A stretch of 10,670 nucleotides of DNA, taken from Clostridiales bacterium. GTDB taxonomy: Bacteria; Bacillota; Clostridia; Lachnospirales; WRAX01. A program made the translations under genes and the position numbers. Where the stretch lies: NCBI GenBank assembly GCA_031271375.1, contig JAISVU010000017.1, positions 1-10,670 of the forward strand, in the 5' to 3' direction. A model generated the notes under the pieces. It saw only the letters and a list, made by a program, of their open reading frames with translations, did not search any database and had not been told where the DNA came from. Positions 1 through 6,652 of the stretch are shown piece by piece; within the stretch, counting starts at the first letter, position 1; each line of letters opens with the position of its first letter.

Positions 1-1963
1 ATTCATCACCCAAAGCCACAATGCGTTTATTAATCTCTTTCAGCGCCTCGACGGAGGGTACGCGTTCCGAACGGTATAGGTACATATTATTCTCGTGGCA
101 CTGTATTTCTAAATAATCGTAGAATTGAGCCAGCTCACATATGCGCTCTTCCGAGGCGTTATTCAAAACGGCGGTATAGAGTTCTCCTGCCTCGCAGGCT
201 GTCCCCAGAATCAGCCCTTCCCGTTTAACCGCAAGGAGGCTCTTGGGTATCCTGGGCCGCTTAAAAAAGAACTCCAGATGAGACCGGGAGGTCAGCTCGT
301 AAAGGTTCCTCAGCCCCTCCGCGTTCTTTGCCAAGATAATCGCGTGGTGGTATGGCAGCTTTTTAATGTCGATAACGCCGCCGCCCAACGGGTTTATATC
401 CCTAAGCCGCGTGATGCCGCGTTCTTTCAGCATTTCAAGGCATTTTATTAAAATTCCCGCTGTGGCTTTCGCGTCGTCTACCGCCCTGTGATGTCTGGTC
501 AACGTAACCCCCAGGTGCTTTGCCATGTTCTTGAGCGAATGACCGGAGACCTCGGGGAATAATGCCCTGCTCAACTCCAAAGTGCATAGAACCGTCCTTT
601 CCCCCGGGGCTTCACCGTAAGCCCGCGTTTTAATAACTGCCCTATCAATGAATCCCATATCAAATACCGCGTTATGGGCGCACAGCACCGCCCCTCTCGC
701 AAATTCAAGGAAACCAGGCAGAACCGCAGATATATCCGGCTCTCCCGCCAACGTCCCGTCGGTTATCCCCGTCAGCTTTACGATTTTCGCGGGAAGGGAA
801 AAACCGGGATTCACCAGCGCGTTGAAGCTGTCCGTTATCACACCGCCCTCGACGCGCACCGCCCCGATTTCAATTATGCTGTCGTCGTCCTTGTCCAGCC
901 CCGTCGTCTCCACATCGAAGACCACGAAGGTTTCATTTAACCCCCTGTCCCCCGGGTTTTGCACAATGGCCCAAAGGTCGTCCACAAGATACGCCTCCAT
1001 GCCGTAGATAACCTTTATTCCGTGCTTTCTCGCGGCGGCCATAGCGTCTGGAAACGCCTGCACCACGCCGTGATCCGTCAAAGCCACCGCCGGCATTCCC
1101 CATTCCGCCGCCCTCTTTATATAATCCTCCGCGGAGTTGGTGGCGTCCATCTGGCTCATCTGTGTATGGAGATGCAGCTCGACGCGTTTATCTTCGGGAA
1201 TGGAGATATCCTTGCGGCCGTCCTTTTTTATAGTCAGCGGCGCGATCTCCTTCGCCATAATATTTATCTCTTTGGAAAAATCGTCATACCGGGCCTGGCC
1301 CAGGATGCGGACGGCCTTACCCGGTTCCGTAACTGCGGCGTAGCCGTCTTTAAACTCTTCCTCGTCTTTAAGAAAAAATTTAACCGTAATTGAATCCGTG
1401 CCGTCCGTAACGTCCATCTTGCACATAAGGCGCTCGGTTCGAGTTTCCCTGCGCTCGAAATTAATCACAAAACCGTCGAAGAGTATCTCGTCGCTTTCTT
1501 CAATCTCTTCGCAGAGCTTCGTTATCACGCCCTTGATCTCGGTTTTCAGCAGCTTCTTGCTTCCGCGCTTTTGCCTGGGCTTGAATCCTGATGGCGCGTA
1601 GGGTTGTTTTGCGCTTTTCTTTGTGTTTCTTTGTGTGCTTTGTGGCATATTAATAACGACAGTGGGCGGCTCGGGAAATTCAAGCGCAGGCGCGGATGTA
1701 GGCGCAGAGGCAGGCCCTTCGCTTGTTTCCAGTATAACGGCTCTATCCATGCCAGAGCCTTTGGCGGCTTCGTTAATCATCGCATCAATCTTATAAGTCC
1801 CCAGGATAAAGGCCTCGCCCGTCTTCAACGATATAGTTAAAACGCCGTCCTTACACTCGAAGCCGGCGTTTTTCATCATTATCCCGCATATCGGGCTTAT
1901 CTCGGAAGCTCGTTCTATTATATGATCCTTGATTTGCTCCATAATTTCAGTGTTCGCTAACAT
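1..1963 (-). CDS. polC: DNA polymerase III, PolC type (partial, N-terminal 654 codons)
   Basis: This is the replicative DNA polymerase with built-in proofreading found in low-GC Gram-positives. The gene is cut by the left window edge, so only about 654 of the family's usual ~1400-1450 residues are present and the polymerase core is missing. Translating the minus strand gives, in order: an N-terminal region (about 1-80); a low-complexity Ala/Pro then Lys/Gln-rich linker (about 82-135); an OB-fold-like region (about 140-245); the PHP start with HLHT at 264-267 and TDHG at 296-299; and an inserted DEDDh exonuclease. The exonuclease carries DVETTGL at 350-356 (D350, E352), D435 in NAVFDMGF, and HRAVDD with H492 and D497. 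All five exonuclease residues are present, so proofreading should be active. An exonuclease nested in the PHP domain is the PolC hallmark and excludes DnaE. I chose the ATG at 1963 because GGGAGA lies 9 nt upstream. It overlaps the ispG end by 17 nt. A second ATG at 1942 lacks such support. Confidence 0.97.
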   Translation of the reverse strand, partial: MLANTEIMEQIKDHIIERASEISPICGIMMKNAGFECKDGVLTISLKTGEAFILGTYKIDAMINEAAKGSGMDRAVILETSEGPASAPTSAPALEFPEPPTVVINMPQSTQRNTKKSAKQPYAPSGFKPRQKRGSKKLLKTEIKGVITKLCEEIEESDEILFDGFVINFERRETRTERLMCKMDVTDGTDSITVKFFLKDEEEFKDGYAAVTEPGKAVRILGQARYDDFSKEINIMAKEIAPLTIKKDGRKDISIPEDKRVELHLHTQMSQMDATNSAEDYIKRAAEWGMPAVALTDHGVVQAFPDAMAAARKHGIKVIYGMEAYLVDDLWAIVQNPGDRGLNETFVVFDVETTGLDKDDDSIIEIGAVRVEGGVITDSFNALVNPGFSLPAKIVKLTGITDGTLAGEPDISAVLPGFLEFARGAVLCAHNAVFDMGFIDRAVIKTRAYGEAPGERTVLCTLELSRALFPEVSGHSLKNMAKHLGVTLTRHHRAVDDAKATAGILIKCLEMLKERGITRLRDINPLGGGVIDIKKLPYHHAIILAKNAEGLRNLYELTSRSHLEFFFKRPRIPKSLLAVKREGLILGTACEAGELYTAVLNNASEERICELAQFYDYLEIQCHENNMYLYRSERVPSVEALKEINKRIVALGDE

Positions 1964-3002
1964 ATAAATCAATCTCCCGCATAATTCTATCGAATAGTTC
2001 CTCTTCCGGTAGCGTCGCTACCACTATGCCCTTTCTGTACACCGCTCCTCTGCCCTTACCTCCTGTTATGCCGACATCGGCTGAGGCAGCCTCCCCCGGG
2101 CCGTTCACGGAACAGCCCATAATCGAAATTTTCATTGGCGTTTTTTTATCCTTAACCGCGTCCTCAACCCGCGCCGCCAGGCCGATCAAGTCAATCGCGG
2201 TACGTCCGCAGGTAGGGCAGCTCACTATCTCCGGCCCAAACCGCCGCAGCTCCATCGCCTTCAATATCTCTTTGCAATACCTTATTTCATCGGCAGGGCT
2301 GCCCGTCAGCGATACCCGTATCGTGTCTCCCATCCCCATAGCCAGTATTGCGCCTATTCCCGCCGCCGACTTTATCCCGCCGGAGAAGACGCCCCCCGGC
2401 TCTGTTATCCCCACATGGAGCGGATAATCCCGGCTTTCGGCAATTATCCGATAAGCCCGTATCGTTTCGGGCACGCTGGAGGATTTCATCGACACCAAAA
2501 TATTCCCGAAATCCAAATCTTCCAATATCTTTATATGATCCAGGGCGCTCATAGCCATCGACTCGCCGACGGGCTTTCCGTGGAAGCGTTTCTCCAAAGA
2601 GCCGCCGTTTACACCAATCCTTATCGGAACGCCGCGTTCTTTGGCCTTCTTTACCACCTGCATAATCCTGTCCTTTTCCCCTATGTTCCCCGGGTTAAGG
2701 CGAAGCTTGTTGACGCCGGCGTCCAGCGCCGCCAGGGCAAGCCGGTAATCAAAATGTATATCAGCCGCTAGCGGAATATTAATCTGCCTGCGGATATCGC
2801 GAAGCGCTTGGGCGGCCTCCATATCCAACACAGCTACCCTGATAAGCTCGCAGCCCGCTTCCTCCAGTTCTTTTATCTGCCGCACCGTACCCGCGACATC
2901 CCTGGTATCTGTATTGGTCATGGACTGGACGGCGATGGGGTTGCCCCCGCCGATAATCAGCCCGCCTATATTAATCGGCTTTGTAGCGGTTCTGTCAGTC
3001 AT
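1947..3002 (-). CDS. ispG: 4-hydroxy-3-methylbut-2-en-1-yl diphosphate synthase (IspG/GcpE)
   Basis: IspG is the [4Fe-4S] enzyme of the cytosolic MEP (non-mevalonate) isoprenoid pathway. It reductively opens methylerythritol cyclodiphosphate to HMBPP. The protein is complete at 351 residues, typical of the short bacterial form. Family marks are the N-terminal NPIAVQSMTNTDTRD, the barrel strand with ADIHFDY, KLRLNPGN and IGVNGGSLE. The cluster site has CPTC (C262 and C265) and CSVNGPGE (C297 and E304), giving the three Cys plus one Glu that bind the cluster. A longer reading begins at a GTG at 3008, but that codon sits inside the Shine-Dalgarno sequence, so the ATG at 3002 is preferred. The gene overlaps the upstream nuclease-like gene by 8 nt and the downstream polC by 17 nt. 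In many Firmicutes ispG follows dxr and rseP; here neither is upstream. Confidence 0.97.
   Translation of the reverse strand: MTDRTATKPINIGGLIIGGGNPIAVQSMTNTDTRDVAGTVRQIKELEEAGCELIRVAVLDMEAAQALRDIRRQINIPLAADIHFDYRLALAALDAGVNKLRLNPGNIGEKDRIMQVVKKAKERGVPIRIGVNGGSLEKRFHGKPVGESMAMSALDHIKILEDLDFGNILVSMKSSSVPETIRAYRIIAESRDYPLHVGITEPGGVFSGGIKSAAGIGAILAMGMGDTIRVSLTGSPADEIRYCKEILKAMELRRFGPEIVSCPTCGRTAIDLIGLAARVEDAVKDKKTPMKISIMGCSVNGPGEAASADVGITGGKGRGAVYRKGIVVATLPEEELFDRIMREIDLYVSEH
1973..1978 (-). promoter_or_regulatory. Ribosome binding site deciding the polC start
   Basis: On the minus strand GGGAGA stands 9 nt before the ATG at 1963, inside the 3' end of ispG. It supports the first ATG over the in-frame ATG at 1942 and implies translational coupling with ispG. 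Confidence 0.6.
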
Positions 3003-3732
3003 TGCCACCCTCCCTATAGCTTTTCACAATCTCCGCGAAATCTCCGCCAGTGGCTTCATCCATGAGCATACCAATACCCTGGGCGGACAGTCCGTACAGC
3101 CCTTTGGACACATGCTCAAACCATCCGTGATGGTTTCTGTAGAGCATCGTCCGCGCTCCTTTGGCACAGCCCATGTCCACAAGCTCCTTAGGTGAAAGCG
3201 CCCCGTACTTCTCCAACAGGCAGGCGATTTTTATCGACTGCTCCCTATAAGCGGTTCCTATGGGTTTCCCAGTCTGGCCCCCGGTGTTTACATCGGCGGA
3301 GCGCCCCGCCAGCTCCGTTAAGACGCTCTCTTTGCGTTTCTTGCTGGCGTTCTTTACCTCCGGCGTCGGCAATGTGTCTATAATAACGCCTGGCGTCTTG
3401 TCCTGATTCCTTCCCAATGACACAAAAATAAGGCCGATTCCCAGCTTCTTGAGTATCCGCCGCATTAAGGCGCATTCCCTGCCCCTGGTGTACCGCGGGC
3501 GGGGTATCGCGACATATACCTGCGACGTTATGCTTTGCCTGTCAACGGCCTGATAAAGCAGCGTCATATTGAAGGCCTTTTTCAGTTCTATAACCGTAAG
3601 GATACCGTCCTTAACCATCGCGACGTCTATGCCCTTAACCTCGGCGTTCACAGCGTAACCCAAGCCGGTAAAGAAATCCTTTACCGGCTTGTACAGGTCC
3701 GCCTCTTTGAAGTTTTGGCGCTTAAAAGACAC
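2995..3732 (-). CDS. DUF2161-like PD-(D/E)XK nuclease-fold protein with C-terminal winged-helix-like region
   Basis: The protein resembles the DUF2161 family, described as a putative PD-(D/E)XK phosphodiesterase; its biological role is not established. From the GTG at 3732 it has 245 residues. The N-terminal half has LYKPVKDFF followed by the nuclease-type core: D36 in KGIDVAM, E49 and K51 in VIELKKAF, and Q61 in LYQAVDRQ, matching D...ExK plus a downstream Gln. These residues look intact, so catalysis is possible. A charged linker (about 125-160) precedes a C-terminal helical region (about 160-220) that reads like a winged helix (KIACLLEKYGALSPKEL, then a basic stretch ending KGLYGL), suggesting nucleic-acid binding. 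An ATG at 3795 would add 21 Arg-rich residues overlapping pepP, with no ribosome site nearby. The GTG starts 1 nt after the pepP stop, with AAGGA 12-13 nt upstream. The end overlaps ispG by 8 nt, so it is co-translated with core genes. The family call is from memory of motifs, not a search. Confidence 0.75.
   Translation of the reverse strand: MSFKRQNFKEADLYKPVKDFFTGLGYAVNAEVKGIDVAMVKDGILTVIELKKAFNMTLLYQAVDRQSITSQVYVAIPRPRYTRGRECALMRRILKKLGIGLIFVSLGRNQDKTPGVIIDTLPTPEVKNASKKRKESVLTELAGRSADVNTGGQTGKPIGTAYREQSIKIACLLEKYGALSPKELVDMGCAKGARTMLYRNHHGWFEHVSKGLYGLSAQGIGMLMDEATGGDFAEIVKSYREGGND
3008..3015 (-). promoter_or_regulatory. Ribosome binding site deciding the ispG start
   Basis: The minus strand reads AGGGAGGG, then 5 nt, then ATG at 3002. 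The alternative GTG at 3008-3006 uses the last G of this same motif, so initiation there is unlikely. The site lies inside the end of the upstream gene, as expected for coupled translation. Confidence 0.65.
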
Positions 3733-3733
3733 G

Positions 3734-5011
3734 TCAGCGCGGATTCCTTCGCTTGGAAGCCTTAGTTCCCTCCGCCATAAACGCCTCAATCTCATCCGGC
3801 GTGCGTATAATGTCCTCGGAGAGCACCTCGCATCCGTCTTCCAGCACCATCACGTCGTCCTCGATACGTATGCCTATCCCCTCTTCGGCGACATACAGCC
3901 CCGGCTCCACCGTTATTACCATGCCCTTTTTAAGCTCGGCGTCCCTGCCCTTGCTTATGTCGTGGGTGTTAAGGCCCAGGTGGTGGGACACGCTGTGGTA
4001 ATAATACTTTTTAACCTCGTCCTTTTCCTTGATCAAACCGATACGCTTCAATTCCTTCTCATAAAATTCCACAACGATGTCGTTAAGCTCTTTGCATGTT
4101 ACCCCCGGTTTTATCTTCGCGATGACCTTCCGGCCCGCCTCAAGCACGATGTTGTACAGCTCCCGCTGGCGGGGCGTGAACACGCCGTTTACAGGGATTG
4201 TGCGGCTTATATCGGCGCTGTAGTGGTTCCATGCCGCCCCGAGGTCAAAGAGGATCAGATCCCCGTCGGCGGCTTTCGAGTTGTTGTCATGGTAGTGCAG
4301 AACCGTGGCGTTTTTCCCGGCGGCGGCGATCGTGTTGAAGCCGTGTTCGGTCACGCCGCTCTTTTTTAAATGGAAATCGAAATACGCTTCATACTCGTAC
4401 TCATACATGCCCGGCCTGGAATTCTTATACATTAAATACAGCCCGTCGCGGGTGATGCTGATGGCCTTTCTTAACATGGCCGCTTCTTCTTTGGACTTTA
4501 CCTGGCGCAGCTTTGCGAACACCGGGCGGAAATTAACAAGCTCGCAGCATGGCCAGTTCTCGCGTATCCGGGCGGCGAGGCGCACTTCATTAGACTTATC
4601 CGCGTCAAATGAGGGGTTCTCCATGTCCATGCAAACCTTCAACTTGTCCGAGTAGTTAATAAACCGCGCCATATCCCCGTCGAACTGCTCCAGGAGGCGG
4701 AAATCCTCTATCCCGCTTATCTTCTTTGCCTCGTCCTCGCTGAGGGCCGCGCCGTTCCATTTAGCTGCCAGCTCGTCGTAGCGCTCAAGATACAGGGTTT
4801 CCTTAACCTCCCCGGAGGCGCTTTTATGTATGGCAACGATTAATCCGGGGCGTTCTATCCCAGTCAGATAAAAGAAATTGCGGCTTGGGGTAAACGGATA
4901 ATGCTGATCGCCGGAACTGATTACCTGCCTTCCTGAAAAAGCGATGAAGAGGCTGCTGTCGCCCATCTCTTTTGCCAGGCGTTTGCGGTTTTCTTTAAAT
5001 AGCTTACTCAT
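3734..5011 (-). CDS. pepP: Xaa-Pro aminopeptidase (M24B family, with N-terminal aminopeptidase P domain)
   Basis: This cytosolic metallopeptidase removes the N-terminal residue from peptides that have proline at position two. It has 425 residues, a normal length for the AMP_N plus M24 form. Residues about 1-130 form the AMP_N domain (SRNFFYLTGIERPG), and about 175-405 the pita-bread catalytic domain. The five dinuclear metal ligands are all visible: D256 (FDLGA), D267 (YSADISRT), H343 (SVSHHLGLNTHD), E369 (VEPGLY) and E384 (GIRIEDDV). The conserved HYHDNN segment at 239-244 also fits the family. The ATG at 5011 is preceded by GGAGG at good spacing. It is the first gene after the promoter at 5041-5069 and its stop is 1 nt from the start of the next gene. 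No signal peptide is seen. Distinction from prolidase rests on the AMP_N domain and overall pattern. Confidence 0.92.
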   Translation of the reverse strand: MSKLFKENRKRLAKEMGDSSLFIAFSGRQVISSGDQHYPFTPSRNFFYLTGIERPGLIVAIHKSASGEVKETLYLERYDELAAKWNGAALSEDEAKKISGIEDFRLLEQFDGDMARFINYSDKLKVCMDMENPSFDADKSNEVRLAARIRENWPCCELVNFRPVFAKLRQVKSKEEAAMLRKAISITRDGLYLMYKNSRPGMYEYEYEAYFDFHLKKSGVTEHGFNTIAAAGKNATVLHYHDNNSKAADGDLILFDLGAAWNHYSADISRTIPVNGVFTPRQRELYNIVLEAGRKVIAKIKPGVTCKELNDIVVEFYEKELKRIGLIKEKDEVKKYYYHSVSHHLGLNTHDISKGRDAELKKGMVITVEPGLYVAEEGIGIRIEDDVMVLEDGCEVLSEDIIRTPDEIEAFMAEGTKASKRRNPR

Positions 5012-5040
5012 TCTATCCCTCCGGTAATGTGGCTTGTTTC

Positions 5041-5069
5041 ATTATACCCTTTACCGGCGTAAATTTCAA
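5041..5069 (-). promoter_or_regulatory. Sigma-A-like promoter of the pepP-DUF2161-ispG-polC operon
   Basis: On the minus strand TTGAAA (5069-5064) is followed by a 17-nt spacer and a perfect TATAAT (5046-5041), about 30 nt before the pepP ATG. The match to the housekeeping consensus is 5/6 and 6/6. No operator-like inverted repeat is evident around it. It is the only clear promoter seen for the four-gene block. Confidence 0.8.
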
Positions 5070-5108
5070 GGACGGATGTTTATAAAACTAAATTCATAAA
5101 AAATTCAC

Positions 5109-5136
5109 TTGTATTTTATGGCTGATTATGTATAAT
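5109..5136 (+). promoter_or_regulatory. Sigma-A-like promoter of the foldase gene
   Basis: TTGTAT (5109-5114), a 16-nt spacer and TATAAT (5131-5136) lie about 50 nt before the ATG at 5188, in an AT-rich stretch. It is divergent from the pepP promoter, and the two -35 boxes are about 40 nt apart, so the 176-nt gap between the genes is a shared control region. Confidence 0.65.
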
Positions 5137-5187
5137 TATCTTTGAGCTCTTTATTTACTAACTGATAAAAAAGGACGGACGTGCGTA

Positions 5188-6528
5188 ATGGCAAAGAAAA
5201 AACCGCAGTACCCCAAGAGGAACCGCAACATCCTTATCGGATCGCTTATAACACTGGGCGCGATAGGCTTAATTATCACCGGGTTCTTTATCAACCATCA
5301 GCTGGATGAGAAAGCCAAGAGCTACATCGCCACGATAAAGGGCGAGCAGGTAAGCACCGCCGAGTTCAGGCTCGCGCTTACGGAGCAGCAGCTCAGTGTT
5401 GAAAGCAGCTACGGCAGCTCCGCCGGTATGTGGACCCAGGACACCGGGATGGGTTATACGCTGGAAGACATGGCTAAGAATGAAGCCTTGAACAACCTTA
5501 TTGTTAGAAAGGTGTCGGCCCTCAAAGCCGCCGAAATGGGGTTGGACACCCTAACTGAGGAACAGCAGACAGAGGCGGATTCCATCGCGGAAAACTTTTC
5601 TTACACCTATGGCGACGGGATTGTGGATTACATTGGCCTAACAGCCGACGAAATGCGACAGTCCTTTATGGAAAGCTCGTATGTCACGAATGTCCACACC
5701 GCTGTTACCGAAGAGTATGTGCTGGATCAGGAAGCCCTTGATTTGGCGTTTGAAACATATTTCACGGGTGCTGAGGACGATCTTACCACTTACGAGTTCA
5801 GCCATATACTTACGGATTCCCGGGAGGCGATTGACGCCGCGATGGCCGAATACGCGGAAGGCGCGGAGTTCATTGACCTTATGGCGAAATACTCTAGGGA
5901 CTATGTAGACCCCGAGGCGGTTCCCGAAACGCCGCCGGAAGAGGGCGACCCGGAAGAAGAGCCTGCGGACGAGCCCGAAAGCGAACCGGAAGAAGAGCCT
6001 GTGGATGAGCCCGAAGGCGAACCGGAAGAAGAGCCTGCGGACCAACCCGAAGGCGAGCTGGAAGAAGAGCCTGTGAATGAGCCGGAAGAAGAGCCTGTGA
6101 ATGAACCCGAAGGCGAGCCGGAAGAAGAGCCTGCGGATGAGCCCGAAGGCGAGCCGGAAGACGGTTCCACCGGTGTTTTCGTTAACGATCAGGAAGTGCC
6201 TGAGGATGCCATTACCATAGACGACGATCTGGGCGTTGTTTTGGATATGTCGTTCATGGAAGTCAACCCGAACGTCTTAACCGTAACAGGCGGAGAAATG
6301 CCCGCCGATGTGGGAGCCGCGATGTTCGCGACGGAACAGGACGCCGTCACCGATGTCATTGAACTGTACGCGGACGATTTGGTAACGGTTGAGAATTACC
6401 TGGTAATTAAGATTGTTAAAAAAGAATTACCGGACAAGGAGGCCGAGAAGGTAACTTACACGGACGAGACGTTTATCCCTGAAGCCAAGAACGCGTATTA
6501 TAATGAGGCGGTCAATGCCTGGACGTAA
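5188..6528 (+). CDS. Membrane-anchored SurA/PrsA-like foldase with parvulin-like domain split by Glu/Pro repeats
   Basis: The likely role is folding of exported proteins on the outer face of the membrane, as a peptidyl-prolyl isomerase-type chaperone. The 446-residue product has a basic N-terminus (KKK at 3-5, KRNRN at 10-14), one hydrophobic segment (about 15-36) and no lipobox Cys, so it is probably a signal-anchored protein with an outside C-terminus rather than a PrsA lipoprotein. Residues about 46-175 look like a SurA_N/trigger-type chaperone region, starting ATIKGEQVSTAEF. Residues about 201-240 (TYEFSHILTD to AKYSRD) match the first half of a parvulin domain. Residues about 365-412 (GGEMPADVGAAMF to YLVIKIVKKE) match the second half. 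Between them lies an acidic Glu/Pro repeat, 255-322. AAGGA lies 12 nt before the ATG. Isomerase activity is uncertain because of the split domain. The reading frame stops at TAA 6526-6528 but looks coding for 19 codons more. Confidence 0.8.
   Translation: MAKKKPQYPKRNRNILIGSLITLGAIGLIITGFFINHQLDEKAKSYIATIKGEQVSTAEFRLALTEQQLSVESSYGSSAGMWTQDTGMGYTLEDMAKNEALNNLIVRKVSALKAAEMGLDTLTEEQQTEADSIAENFSYTYGDGIVDYIGLTADEMRQSFMESSYVTNVHTAVTEEYVLDQEALDLAFETYFTGAEDDLTTYEFSHILTDSREAIDAAMAEYAEGAEFIDLMAKYSRDYVDPEAVPETPPEEGDPEEEPADEPESEPEEEPVDEPEGEPEEEPADQPEGELEEEPVNEPEEEPVNEPEGEPEEEPADEPEGEPEDGSTGVFVNDQEVPEDAITIDDDLGVVLDMSFMEVNPNVLTVTGGEMPADVGAAMFATEQDAVTDVIELYADDLVTVENYLVIKIVKKELPDKEAEKVTYTDETFIPEAKNAYYNEAVNAWT
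5950..6153 (+). repeat. In-frame 36-nt tandem repeat encoding a Glu/Pro 12-mer
   Basis: Six units start at 5950, 5986, 6022, 6058, 6082 and 6118. Five are 36 nt (consensus PEEEP[AV][DN][EQ]PEGE) and the fourth is 24 nt (LEEEPVNE), having lost the last four residues. A partial PED follows. Alternation of PADE-type and PVNE/PVDE-type units suggests duplication of blocks larger than one unit. All units keep the frame, so copy number can change without breaking the gene. The product is highly acidic and proline-rich, likely an extended spacer. Confidence 0.93.
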
Positions 6529-6588
6529 GAGTACGATGTCGTAGTCAACGAAAAGGCATACGCGGCGGTTCGTATGTACGGGTATTGA
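6529..6588 (+). other. Coding-like C-terminal tail beyond the in-frame TAA of the foldase gene
   Basis: Past the TAA at 6526-6528 the same frame stays open for 19 codons (EYDVVVNEKAYAAVRMYGY) and ends at TGA 6586-6588, directly followed by TAA. The residues continue naturally from NAWT and resemble the usual parvulin-protein ending, in which a Trp is followed by a charged strand and VNEK. This suggests a recent nonsense change, a sequencing error, or readthrough. The terminator hairpin starts 26 nt after the TGA. Confidence 0.55.
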
Positions 6589-6614
6589 TAAACAGGACGT
6601 GATGTAAAAATACG

Positions 6615-6641
6615 AAAGGCCGCGGATAACGCGGCCTTTTT
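6615..6641. terminator. Intrinsic terminator between convergent genes, probably bidirectional
   Basis: A perfect 10-bp stem, AAAGGCCGCG (6615-6624) with CGCGGCCTTT (6630-6639), has the loop GATAA and a T run at 6637-6641 on the plus strand. On the minus strand the stem is followed by a looser T-rich stretch (complement of 6606-6617). It lies between the end of the foldase gene and the end of the diguanylate cyclase gene at 6653 and could serve both. Confidence 0.88.
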
Positions 6642-6652
6642 CGATATGCTCT

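Noticed and set aside
125..1840. Several plus-strand open frames of 67-144 codons across the first 1.9 kb
   Set aside because: The minus strand here encodes a continuous PolC with all exonuclease residues. The plus frames have no recognisable motifs or ribosome sites and overlap one another.
3733..3795. Longer start (ATG at 3795) for the DUF2161-like gene
   Set aside because: It adds an Arg-rich 21-residue tail encoded in the out-of-frame end of pepP with no Shine-Dalgarno at the right distance. The family normally begins close to the LYKPVKDF segment.
5012..5187. Small gene or regulatory RNA in the 176-nt divergent gap
   Set aside because: The stretch is AT-rich and is explained by two opposite promoters and ribosome sites. 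No convincing short coding frame or hairpin is seen.
5950..6153. Regularly spaced repeats as a CRISPR array
   Set aside because: Units are contiguous with no unique spacers, are in frame with a gene, and encode a Glu/Pro peptide.
5638..6170. Open frames on the minus strand opposite the foldase repeats (an Arg/Phe-rich frame and a Ser/Gly-rich frame)
   Set aside because: Their repeats are mirror images of the Glu/Pro repeat codons. They have no ribosome site and lie entirely inside a well-supported gene.
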